From: Triops longicaudatus | Taxonomy: Eukaryota; Arthropoda; Branchiopoda; Notostraca; Triopsidae | Direction: 5' to 3' | Assembly: GCA_022885665.1 (NCBI GenBank) | Contig: JAGQDJ010000007.1 | Span: forward strand, 310,001-374,000 | Length of the DNA stretch: 64,000 nt | In this document: positions 50,179 to 62,228 of the stretch, piece by piece | Layout: the number at the start of each line of letters is the position of its first letter | How positions within the stretch are numbered: position 1 is the stretch's first letter | The notes under the pieces: model-generated | The model's input: the letters and a program-made list of their open reading frames with translations, nothing else | Database searches by the model: none | What the model was told of the DNA's origin: nothing | Made by a program: the position numbers and the translations under genes

Positions 50179-53071
50179 ATGTTACTGTCATGGACAGTAG
50201 CACTGGCCCTTTGTTTAGGCGCTTTCTCCGTCAACGCACAACGTAAGTCCATTACAACGTTAACTGAATTCCGTTTATGAAGTTTCTAATCGGAACAAAA
50301 AATGTAGACGACCCTTGCAATCCTAAGCCTTGTGGTCCCAATACGGAATGCACTGTCAATTTCCTCGGTATTGCCATTTGCCGATGCCTGCCAGGCTACT
50401 TCCCCAATCCTACCACCATCGAAGGATGCAAACAAGATCCCTGTGCTGACAACCCTTGTGGTACTAATGCCATCTGCGAAAGCCGAGGGCGTGCAGCTAT
50501 CTGGTAACCAACGAAAAACCCGTTTTGTTACTCTTTCCTCCTTACAAGATTTAACGTACGATATGCATTTCCTTGCAGCAAATGCGTAACTGGTTACACG
50601 GGCGATCCGTTCACACGCTGCAGTCCTTCCAGTTCGGGTTCAACTTCAGGTAAGTGGCGTTCTCAATACTTATTCAAATCAATCACACCACAGCAACAAA
50701 TGAGCGCTTGTTCTCATTAGGCCGCATTAGTACTGGCAGCCGTGACAGCGTCAGTGTTAGCTCATCCTCATCTTCAGGCAATTTTGGTAACTTTGGTTCC
50801 AGCTCTGGTTCCAGCTCTAGTTCCAGCTCGGGCTTCAGCTCGAATTTCGGAACCTCTGTACGTAACGCCGATGCCTGCTCCAGCTTTGCTTGCGGAAGCA
50901 ATGCCGATTGCATTACTCGTGCTAACCGCCCAGTAAGTTACTTTCAGAATACGAGCTATTCCCTTTTTTTTTGGATTAGCCAAAATTGATGAGCACAGCA
51001 CGTGCACAATTACATGCAAAATACTCTTGTATACTCCTGTATACTCCGAATAGACTTTACCTATGCTCATTTTTATTGCTTTTAGGTATGTGCTTGCCGG
51101 TCAGGCTACGAAGGCGATCCTTACAACGGTTGCAAACGCTCTGAGTGCACAGGTATGCGACAATTTAACTAGCTAATCGCAACTTGAATTAAATTTCTCT
51201 GCTGTAGATAATTCTGCCTGTCCTAGCAACAAAGTCTGCCACAACTTCCGCTGTATCGATCCTTGCCCTACAACCTGTGGTGTCAATGCGGAATGTAACG
51301 TCCGCAACCATGTGACTGTCTGCAGCTGCCCACGAGGTTATACCGGCGATCCTTTCCAGAGCTGTACCCGTTCGTCTAGCAGTAGCGCCAATTCCAGACA
51401 AGGTCAGTATTTTACCCTAATTTACCGCACCCATCACTGAACTCGCTGAAACATTTATGTATTTCTAGGAGCTGGCAGCGGTGACCTCTGCAACCCCAGC
51501 CCCTGTGGTGCTAATACCAACTGCCGTAGCGAGAACGGTCGTGCCGTCTGTTCATGCAAGGTTTTTGTTATAATCAACTCGATTAGAAACCATAAATAAT
51601 GCATATTATTCCCCAGGATAATTACATTGGTAACGCTATTAAGGGATGTTACTTGGAATGTGAACGTGACAGCGAATGCGACTCCAACAAAGGCTGCATT
51701 AACAACCGTTGCGTTGATCCCTGTCTGAACGGATGCGGATTGTATGCCAATTGCCGCGTGTCGGTAAGGATTTTTTTTTTGTAAATTATTGAAAGCTGGC
51801 TTCGAAAGCAAGTGTTATTTGTATACAGAACCACCGTGCTTTATGTACCTGCCCTGAGAACTTCTTGGGAGATGGTTACCGTGGCTGTTACCCTGAATGT
51901 ACCACGCACGAGAATTGTACCAGCGCTCGTGCTTGCTTCAACCTCAAGTGCGTTAACCCTTGCGATGGTGCTTGTGGTACCGGAGCTGAGTGCGAAGTAC
52001 GCAACCACAAAGCTATTTGTAAGTAAAACTCGAAAAAATAATAGTAACGAAGTGGTTACATGTTTTAATCTGTAGGCAAATGCCCCAAAGGATATACCGG
52101 CCATCCGTTTGACTTCTGTCGCCCATTCGGACCAGGTGAGTGTGATTATTTAGTTTTTTTTTTTGTAAGCTAAAATGTTTAAAACTAGTTTAATTGTATA
52201 ATTGAATTATTAGAGGACCTTTGCAACCCGAATCCTTGCGGCGAAAACGCTGACTGCAAACCTGGTAAAGACAGAGATAATACCGACCGACCAGTCTGCC
52301 TGTGCCGAGAAGGCTACTTAGGTAATACTAGCATTATAACCATTCGTGAATGCGTATAGCTAACATGACACGGTTTCCTCAGGTGATCCTTTGGTTTCTT
52401 GCCGAAAAGGTGACTGCGTAGATCACACCGTAAGTAACATTCCTTTGTTCGGAAATAAGCAAACGCTGATTAATCAATCGACCGATTTCTGACACCACCA
52501 ATTTTGCGAATTGGAGGTCCCCCGCATGCATTCCGATATGGACGTTTCTGCCGTTTCAAAAATATAAATATTCTCACTCTTGTTGAAAAGGGGGAAAAGC
52601 GTAATCGGAATTCAGTATGGTAACACAGTGGACCCCACATATGTCGAATTCGGATAAAAGACATTTCATTTAACTAGAACCAAAGCTCACGGTCCCATTT
52701 TTTAACATTTAAATAAATCAAAATTTTGCTAAGGTTAGTTTCCACTTAAGACAAAATCATTAACCCGTTCTTCTTAAGCGGAGAGCACTGTACCAAATTT
52801 ACAAGATGGTGTCAGCGGATATTCGATTATTCTATTAAGATTGAAATTATGAACACATGTTGATAATTACATATTTCATTAGGATTGTAACGGAAACCAA
52901 GCCTGCTATGGCTACAAATGCGTTGACCCTTGCTTCGGCGACAATGGACGCTCTGTCTGCGGCACCAACGCCAACTGCGACGCTCGCAACCATCGCGCCA
53001 TCTGTAGCTGCCCTGACGGTTATACAGGAGACGCTCTGACAGAATGCCGCGTCAGCCGTTTCCGTTCATAA
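50179..53071 (+). CDS. Secreted EGF-DPY repeat protein (dumpy-like)
   Basis: Thirteen exons, 545 codons: 50179-50242, 50308-50503, 50579-50649, 50721-50932, 51086-51152, 51208-51402, 51469-51560, 51617-51763, 51829-52018, 52076-52135, 52214-52321, 52383-52429 and 52883-53071. After a signal peptide (MLLSWTVALALCLGAFSVNA) come repeated six-cysteine EGF modules. They alternate with shorter cysteine units in the pattern CVDPC-CG-AxC-NHRAIC-CP-GYTGDPF-C, the EGF/DPY arrangement of arthropod dumpy. A Ser-rich linker with Gly-Asn-Phe-Gly-type runs (about residues 118-160) interrupts the array and a second Ser-rich linker follows later. There is no ZP domain, membrane helix or GPI signal; it ends VSRFRS. 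A role in extracellular or cuticular matrix is inferred. It is far shorter than dumpy, so it is a paralogue rather than the orthologue. The last intron (453 bases) is the only long one. Confidence 0.88.
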
Positions 53072-54118
53072 ACGTCAATGGTCTTTCGATTTTTTTATTT
53101 GCTTAAAAAACTATTATGTGTTTTCCTACCGAAAATTCGGCATGATTAATCCCCCTTTCGCCTCGCCCCAAGACTCTCAAAAAAGTTCTTATACTTGTCA
53201 AGTTCCTTTACAAGTGACTGCGATGAGGAGTTGCCGCCACTTGGCTACTAGACGGAATTTGATGATTGTACGAACTTGATAACGGTTTTCAAATGGGATT
53301 TTTCTTGCAATATGTAATCGCGCGATGCAAGGACTTCTAATAATGCCTGATTAATGCCCGTACTCGACCAATTTTCTTTATTTTGTCCCTTCTTTCCAAA
53401 TTTCCTAAACCTGGTTCCCATTCGCACTACGCACTATGTTTGATAATCAAAGGTGTTGTAAAAAATAATTGAGAAACAATACAAGGGCCCCATTTTTTTA
53501 CAAACAAGCCTACCTTTATTTCTCATTCATCACATAGTTTTTTCCCAGACGAGACGCTGCACATGTCTCACAAAGCCACGAAATTAAAAACACGTATTTT
53601 GAGCTTTGCGGTAGACCAAAGAAGAAAAAACAACAGCAACAACGTTCAATTTTTCCACTGTCGAACTACAGTAATGACTATCATTTGATATGTCGCCAAA
53701 ATCAATGAGAGGGAGGGTAGAGCACCGATTGTCCAAAACACGAACATAAAAAAGGCTTGTTCATTTATTTTCCTGACTAATAATATTTCCACGGCTCATT
53801 TTTAAACCTCACTGGCTAAGTTTTTAACTCAAAGAAATTTTAAAAATTGGCTACAAAAGACTGCAATAAAAGAATAAAGACGCTGCAGTTTCTCATCCTG
53901 CATGCTAGATCGAAAATAATGGCCTTGTAATGGGTAACCTTCACAACAAAGTCGCACTTAGTAATTATTACTAAACTGGAATTCAATTAGCCTGCTTGAT
54001 TTGTGTCAATCTTGTGTTTTGGAGGAATTTGTGACAGAGTAGAAAATGGATGAGGACAGAATGCTCCAAAAATACTGCAAGAATCCGCTTCCGCTCCCCA
54101 CATTCACGGTCGAGTATT
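53072..54118. other. Convergent intergenic spacer (EGF-DPY and SBNO 3' ends)
   Basis: Both flanking genes end here. Plus-strand hexamers AATAAA occur at 53865-53870 and 53873-53878. Minus-strand hexamers (TTTATT on plus) occur at 53515-53520 and 53764-53769. The 3' UTRs may therefore overlap antisense. No coding potential was seen. Confidence 0.55.
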
Positions 54119-57100
54119 TCAAAACTGCTTCTCTGACGTACTTTCCGCATCTTTCGCCAAAATGGTTATCAGCTCTTGCAAACAACTATCAGGTATCATA
54201 ATGCCTACGCAAAATGTAGCAATATTAATGTATCTTTTTTTTCAATTATGACATAATACATTCCTCGTAGTTTTTCTCTGAATAACCAAAAATAATTGTT
54301 ATACCAAAAGAATAATGATAAACAAAACTACCTTTATAAAAATGCACTAGAAGTATTAAGCGGAAACGCGATAAAGGATAAGAAGCGTTCAGCAAAACTT
54401 ACCAACTATTTTGGTTCCGCCCTCCGAACGCATCCGTACGACCTGCATCTTCTGGTTGAAGCCGCTTCGCGTAACCAATTCCTCCACTTTACTCCACACA
54501 CTGAGCACTGAGCCACACAAGACGTTGAAAGTACGTTGTCTTAGTCCTACCTGGCATTCCAAACCAACTACTCGAGATTTACAAGAACCATTTCTAGAGA
54601 AAAAATATAAATGGTACAATTTCGTAAAAAATTCTCAAACTTAACACGATCTCAAAACGTACTGGTAAGTATGTGTGCACATGGTTTTGGCCAGAGCGTA
54701 CAACTCATTCCACACCGGTTCCGCTTCATCAGGCGTCACCAACTTATAATTCTTTCGGACTTCGACCAAAGTCTCGGGTTTCAACTGAAAATACGCAATA
54801 AAAATATACACAGAAATAGATAATTTTCAAACTCGAAACTTTGCTAAGCACATACATTTTGGCCCAAATTAGGTTTGTAGAGTGTGAATAACTGATGTTG
54901 TTCCGATTTCTCGCCCAAACGTCGCTGTAGTGAGCTTCCCGTAGACACAGCCAAATACGCGTAACGCCTACCACTACGGAACGGCTGAAAAAAGACAAAG
55001 AAATAAACGTTAAAACTCGTCGTAAAATAAAGAATTACGCCACTTGACAACACAAAACGCAAAAAAATAAATAGATCAGACTAAAGACAGTTTATGTTTT
55101 CAACTTCCAATAATGTCTTCGCTGTCTCACTTGTTTGGAAATGTAGAACCCTTCGTTGTTGCCAAACAAATCGCCCCATTTTTCTTTTGCTTCTTCAAAC
55201 GTCATGCCTCTTTCGACTTCGACGACGTGTAACTCGATACGAGCACTACCGGTTGTCGTACGTCTCACAAATTTGTACAATTTCTTCTGTTTCACATTTT
55301 CACTTCCTGACCCCAAATCTGAAATTCAAAGTTACAAATTTACAATTTTTGACGACAACCTTTTTGTCTTAAACAGTTTTTAACGTGTGATGTAGAACGT
55401 TAGAGTGAGGAAACAATAAATGAAAAATACTTGCAGAACACCAATAAGGCGAAAAGTTAATTAATTTAAACATGCGAAGAAAAGTTTTACCTAAAATGCC
55501 CATGTCGTAACGACCGGCTCTCTTCGCTTGTTTGATGATCGCGTTCAAAGTATCGGTAAAGTACTTGAACAAACGATTCTGGAGATCAACAGGCATACCC
55601 AAAATCCTACAAACAATTTAAGAGTAGCATTATTAATCTATATTTCATTAATTGTAGTGTTATTATTAATATTTTTTCCTCCCTTTCTACAACGCGCTAT
55701 TTTACCTGTTTAAAAATTTGCTAATATTATTGTAGTCTTTGTCGAATGTCAAAGATCCCGGGACTGCCTCATTGTTGACAATTAGCCCCACTCCAACTAA
55801 ACCGACAGCAACATCTAATTAAATTGAAAATAAACAAAATTTCAGCTATATGTGAAATGATCTTTAAGAAATTAAAAGCGAACCTTGAAAAAAGTTTCCT
55901 TTATAATCCTCCGGTGGTGGTACAACAGGTGTTTCGTAGCCCATTATTGCTTTCATGGTTGCTTCCAACGCTGCTCGGCCATACCGATTGTCAATGTTGA
56001 ACTGAGAGAGATCACGTGATTCGGTGGCTCGTCGGTCACCGTGTGTTAAAGCACCCTATTTTTGTAAGGTACATATTATTCAGTTATGAAAATGGGTCAA
56101 CATTTTAAGGTAAAAGCTTCACAAAGTGTGTACTTTACAAATGTAAGACTCTGGCTTTTCTATACTATTCTCTCGCATTCTCTCGATCATACTAATTTAA
56201 AGTACGGCACAATAGAAACTGATGGAAAGTGAACATTATAAACACAAATAAACAAAATAAAACATAATTAACACAAATACGAATAACAAAAGGCAGGAAA
56301 ATTACCAGATAAATCAGTGGTAGTAAATAAAAATTTCAAATTATGAAATACGTGAAACTTACGACCATACCATGCTTTCCAGACGTTTGGCGACAATGGA
56401 AGCAAAACGCCTTTCTCCGGCCAGGTCAGAAATGAGGAAAAGGTATTCCGGTGCGCTGACTTGGTTACTTCGGTGCGTTCGCCCAAACTGCTGGATCGCT
56501 CTGTCGGCACTCCAGGGTAACTCGAGCGTAATATGTACTCTCCTCTTCTGGTTGATAGCTCTCCTATCAGCCTGTAAGGAAATACCGGAAGAAGCCGCTT
56601 CGGAGATGATGGCGACGTCTTTGTCACCATCCATGAACCTTTGTTTCTCGGTGATGTTTAAGGTTTCAAGCGGAACGTCCGTCTCTGATCGGGATTCGTA
56701 CTGGATTTGACCATCTTCGTTCTGAATAACACGTCCTTTACGGCCCGTCATTTCCGCTACATTCTCAGGCCCACCAAGCTCGTCAATCAGTTGATCCAAG
56801 GTATTAGGCGGCAATTTCGGCCCCAAGTATTCTAATTTCGCCAACATTTCTTCCTTCATAGCCCAAGCTTTGTCCAACATTGCTTGAGTCGGCACTGAAG
56901 CTACGCCCGAGTCGGGATTCGGAGCGGCATCTTTGGCAGCAGAAGGCTTCGGGGGCAGGGAGATCTGTAGTCGGTTAGCGGTTGGAAGACGCACCGGTTC
57001 GGTGGCTAGTTCACTTTTCTTCGGTTTGGCAGTTTTACCGTTTTTCTTATTCGGTTTTGTCTTGGTTTTCTTCTTCTTTTTCGACCGAACTAACCAAGGA

Positions 57101-60100
57101 TCTGAGATACAACAATTTAAATACATTAATTAAGAACTAAATATGTCAGTTTTGTAAAAACTCGAAACAGAATAAATTGGATCAAATAATTGCCGGTAGT
57201 GTACCGTCGTCGGAATCATCTCCGCCTCCAAAAGGGTTAAAATCGTCAGAATTGCTACCACCATCACTATCATCTTCTGATTCATCGTCATCCGAGTTGA
57301 CTTCAAACTCCGAGTCAGAGCCTTTCTTGCCCTCAGGTTCGGAGTCGTCAGAATCGTTCAATTCTAGTTTAAGCTTCTTACTTGTCACCAATGACGAAGT
57401 ACGCACTGATAAAAGGGAACAATTAAACTACATCTTTAAAAACGTCTGCTGTATTTATCTTAATTTTCTTTTGTAAGTACCTGGTTTTCGTTTTCCATTG
57501 GAAGTCGACGACCCTTGATCCACGTTGATACCCAATTCATCTAAAACTGTCTTTTGATGATAAGGCAAGCCCAGCAATTTCAGTACACGATTGCGATCCG
57601 GCGCAGGGAAATGTTTTTCTATTAGTGTCTGCAGAACACCCCTTTGAAATAATAAAAATAATAATTTGAAATACGACAAAGAAAAAAATGTAAATATGTA
57701 TTTTTTTACGAATTTCGCAGACGTAATGGGAAAGAAATGAACAAAACAACAACACCAAGAAAAAAGCCAAGTAAAATATAACGAATAGAAAACTTTCTTC
57801 TGAATTATTCGTACAACGCTCTCATTGAATAGCGAGAAAAATCTCTTTTACCAGAAGAAGAGTGGTATACAATAGCTTACTTGGCAGTAGAGACAAAGTC
57901 GGACAATTCCCCTTCATCTCGTTCTAGTTGATCTAATGTGCGGGCTTCTCCCGTTGACTGTAAACCAATCACAACACACTTTCCGACTTTTACTGCTTCC
58001 CTGCAAAAGAAAAACGGGCTATTAGATAAACCCTTCAATTGAACTTTTCTGAGGTTTGCACCTTTGATAAAATTAGCTTAGAATATCCTGAAACATCTGA
58101 AGAACCCATTTATCTTTTATGTACAAGGATCTTCAGCTACTCAAGAAGAGTGTTCATGACTACGACCTAAAGCTATCTCAAAATAAATAACAGCAAATGA
58201 TTCTTTCCATACCTTGCCACTCGTACGGCATGTTTGACTTTGGCGGCAATACAAAGATACTTGAAAAATCGTTGATGGGCGGACCAAAATTGTGACCACA
58301 TATGTTTTCGCATTTTGGCTTCGGCAGCAACCATTTCTACTGCCTCGGTGAACTTCTGCATCAATTCCACCCACTATATAAAGAGGATTATAAAAATATA
58401 TAAGAAACTAGCTTAAACATAAATCGACAATAAATTGCACAAAACAAAAACGAAACTCTGAATTAGCTGATAGAACGTATTTAATAGAAAGTAAAAACAA
58501 ACTAACAAAGAGATAACAATACATTAATTAATAACAAATAAAACAAAATTATAAGAAGCAAGCATAAATTAGTTAAATGTAATAGGTACATAAGTGAAAC
58601 AGGTACTACGTGGTTAAACTAAAAGTAACTAAAAAATAAAGAGACTACGAGAAAGAATTATGTAAGTAATATTTTTCTTTGAGTAAAGACAAAATTAACT
58701 GCAGGGTTGATTAATTGCCACAATGAAAAAAATAAGTAGTAAAGGGAAAATTACTAGTTTGACAGCATCGTCGTACATCTTGACAAAATCTTTGGACAGA
58801 GGGACTTCATCCACTTTGAAAGTGACTCCGTGGAAGGATAACTGTCGAGCAATATACATGCCACGGAGTTTCATTTCCATGGCTACAATTTCCATCGCGC
58901 CAATGCCGCGTTTGTCGACTGTGTTAACAAAATCAGTAAACTGCGGGAAGGGCGTTCCGGGACCCCATAAGCCTAACCGAACCATATAGGCCATATTTTT
59001 AGGCTCTGACGCGCCAGTAGCGGACGCATAGATTACGCGAGCCTTGGGGAGTTTGTTTTGCAGCTCCAAAACGGTTAAACCTGTCTTGGTGGGCTTGGAT
59101 GATCCGGACGGAGCTAAATTCTTGGCTCGGTGACACTCATCAAAGACGATCTGGAAAACACGAGGCATTCACGACGTAAGTGAATGAGAAAAATAACAGA
59201 CGAGCTCGACTTTTTAAAGTATGAAAAAACTTGTGAACTTCCTTCAGATGCAAAGATAAATTAAAATTGTCAAGAAGACTTACCAAACCATCGAAATCTT
59301 CACCACACCACTGAAGAATTTGTTTAAGACGCGTTTTGTACTTGGTATTTGACTGCGACTCGCCAATCAAAGACGAGTATGTGGAAAAGAGAACGCCTTT
59401 CTTCACATTACCGTTAACATCAGACGAAATCTTCGCGTATTTAAACTATTATAATAAAAAATGGAATTTTTTCAACCTCCAACTTATATCATTCAAGTAA
59501 ATAAATCAGAATTACAAAAAACCTTATCGTATTGGTAGTTCAACTGCTTCTTCAAAAGTGAGATGCAATGTTACCTTGTTAATGGCATAGACTGGAATTT
59601 TTCCCGCTCCGATATCGCCCAAATCACGCTCAGCATCATACTTCAAATCGCTGGAGATTGAAACCCATATTGCACGCTTTCTGCCTTTTAAGTAGTTCTC
59701 GAAAATCAGACCAGCGATTGTGCGACCTTTGCCCACACCAGCACCGTCACCTTTACGTAGAATTTGATCAATAACACCAAAGCGAATTGAAGACATGCGA
59801 GTGATTTGAAATATTTTCGTGTCCCTTTCATTATTTTTTTTGTAGAGAAAAATTACAGGATACTAACCGATCAGAAAACCAGCGCGCTGTCCATTGCCCA
59901 AGAAATTTTCGTGTTGCTGACAGGAGTACGTGATAGCTTCTAATTGCAACGCAGATAACGCACCCGATTTGATCGTTTCTTGAGGTAAAGACAACTGATA
60001 CCAAATGTCAGGGGGGGCCACGCTGGACAACGTCGCCGTTTCCACAACAGGATCCGGATGTTTCACACCCAACTTTACTGTAAAAAGTTAGAAAATAAAA

Positions 60101-61155
60101 ACAAAATCCTAATCTTGATATCACAACTCGGGATACCAGTCTTGTAGCACAAGTTAATACGTAAACATAGTCTAACGGACAATGAAACCACAACTGAAAA
60201 TTGGCACATTTCCATAGCCAATTGCGTAATACACCACTAAAATTGCGATAAATACACAACATTTTAAGAAAGTGAACTACTCAAACTGACGTCTACAAAA
60301 GCCCACTAAAATGTTAAACTCCAAATAAACGTCAATAAAGGCTGTATAATCACTAACTTACGTTTAGACGGCATGTAATCGGCATAGGTTTCTACGACAC
60401 CCAAATCTTCATCTTCTTCCACCGTTCCGTCCTCGTCCGCTTTGACGCCATTGAAATAACTTGTCTATTTGATAAAAATTAAAAAATGGTCACTAGGAAA
60501 ATTCACGGATTTCCTTACGGGATCAGCTGGGTTGAACGGTATTCGCATGCCTACCAATGAATTCGCGTTCGGGAGCAATTTATTCATATTAATGAGTTGC
60601 TGGATACCAGCCATTTGTGGAACGCCGTTAGCTACCATCGCTTTCACTACGCAAGCAAAATTTTTAAATTAGGTGTACCCATGGCGCGCACTTCGACAGC
60701 AATATCACGGAAAAATTAGTACTTTATTCTTTTAAAATGCTATTTACTTTGATCCATGGGAAAAGGGCCTGCAGGGCCCATTCTGACTATCCGGGGCCCG
60801 AAAAGGTTGCTTCCTGGAGGAATGGGAACAACTTCATATCCTGGTTGTTCTTTTTTGACTGGTTTAAGCAACGATGTCCCAGGTAATAGGGGTTTAGCAG
60901 TGGACTGAAAGCTTTTAGGTGCAGTTGAAGTACCGGGTTCATCCAAGCTGGGCATGGAACCCAGAGCACCCATGCTCTTAAAACCACCTGCCACGTTGAA
61001 GAACAAGAAACATGGTTTTACAACACGTGAGCCACAAGAAAATTGAGTTTGAATACAATAAAAATTTTAAGAAACTAACCAGGGACTTCAATTTTGTCTG
61101 GGTCTTCATCCTCATCGAAATCACTATCGTCGCTGCTATCACTATCTATTCCCAT
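54119..61155 (-). CDS. SBNO1: Strawberry notch homologue (SBNO, SNF2/DExH-type helicase-like regulator)
   Basis: Twenty-one exons on the minus strand, 1325 codons (human SBNO1 1393): 61155-61080, 60987-60748, 60646-60519, 60464-60362, 60077-59868, 59750-59575, 59445-59284, 59150-58755, 58373-58213, 58000-57881, 57641-57481, 57405-57205, 57101-56371, 56055-55884, 55814-55706, 55606-55491, 55318-55131, 54984-54856, 54784-54663, 54593-54403 and 54204-54119. Motifs: Walker A GDGAGVGKGRT (about 253-264), DECH box (369-372), SAT (about 408-410), an acidic Ser/Asp stretch then a Lys-rich run (about 645-730), helicase C motifs SEAASSGISLQADRR and QQFGRTHRSNQ, and C-terminal CGSVLSVWSKVE. The family acts in the nucleus as a chromatin and transcription regulator downstream of Notch and EGFR signalling. 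The start is the first ATG after an in-frame TAG upstream; extra 5' exons remain possible. SBNO1 versus SBNO2 cannot be assigned outside vertebrates. Confidence 0.95.
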
Positions 61156-62228
61156 GTGTATAGATTTTTTCTAGGAGTATTATGAAGTATTAATGCGAAT
61201 TGAATGTGCATCAGAAAAAAATGAGTTTTCTGTACTGAAACTTCTGAAAAGGTGTATTCGAAGATTTCACAAGATTTTGGGTAACAAATTCTCATGATAA
61301 ACGAAAAACGCGAGAGGAAAAGTATTTACTAACCGTAAAATTGGAAAATTTTTACCTGTTTGCTCGACATGCTTGTAAAATGTGGCGGAACCAAAACAAG
61401 AATTACTTCGAAGTTGACCGCTAGAAGTAGACTGCCGGTCACAAAGCATGCACCTCGCGAAAGGTTCCCAACCGATGACAGTGCCCCTAACGGGAAAAGG
61501 TACCAAAAGCTACGTTGACAGTGTTACGCAATTTTGTTTTTACCGGTATCCTGGATGCATCGAGTAACGATCCAAGCTGATTTTGTGCTATCCATGAAGA
61601 CATTAAAACTGAAATGCGATTGATATGAAAGAATGCAAGCAAAAAATCAGAAAGAATTACCGATAAAAATTGTTTACAGCTGGAAACTTTATATTCGAGA
61701 GCAAGAACCATACCCGCCCAGGAATACATTAATTAACAGTAAGACAACAGAAATAAAAAGATGAACAATATTATGATAGGGCTGAAAGCATAACAATATT
61801 TTCAAAACTTCGTAATTAAGTTTATTTCAAACTAAGTTAGGAGTTGAATTGTCTCGTTCAGAAAATGTATTCGTGCAAAGATACTCAAGTACAGGCAGTT
61901 TGTTAGCCTTAATTGTAATCATGCTATTACATTTTGTATTGTTTCATGTGAAACTGCTTTAAAACAGCATATGTCGGATGTAGGGACTCAATTAATTTCG
62001 AGCTGTAAGTTCATGCACAAACTATAGAAGCCTTCAATACTTCCCTTGAATTCCTCGATTTAAACCAGGTGGCGTCACCAACACTGGTGTTGCTTTGGTG
62101 GCAAAGATCTTGTCCTTCAGTGTCCTTCCATGCCCTTTAGTCGAAAAATAATAAATGTTTCGTATTTGTCGTCAAGTTAGAAGGAATTTTTTCTTTTAGC
62201 GAGTAAAAAATAGAGTGAAATTAAATTA
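61156..62228. promoter_or_regulatory. Divergent promoter region, SBNO (minus) and phosphorylase kinase gamma (plus)
   Basis: The two start codons face away from each other across 1.07 kb. No TATA box was recognised on either side, as expected for housekeeping promoters. On the minus strand, splice-like segments at about 61606-61550 and 61500-61370 are open, but they cannot be joined in phase to the SBNO start, so they are treated as 5' UTR or noise. Confidence 0.45.

Noticed and set aside
61267..61729. Open minus-strand segments upstream of strawberry notch, one with a CxxC pair
   Set aside because: Joining them needs a 34-base intron, and the last donor is out of phase with the SBNO start. 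An in-frame TAG also lies just upstream of the chosen ATG.
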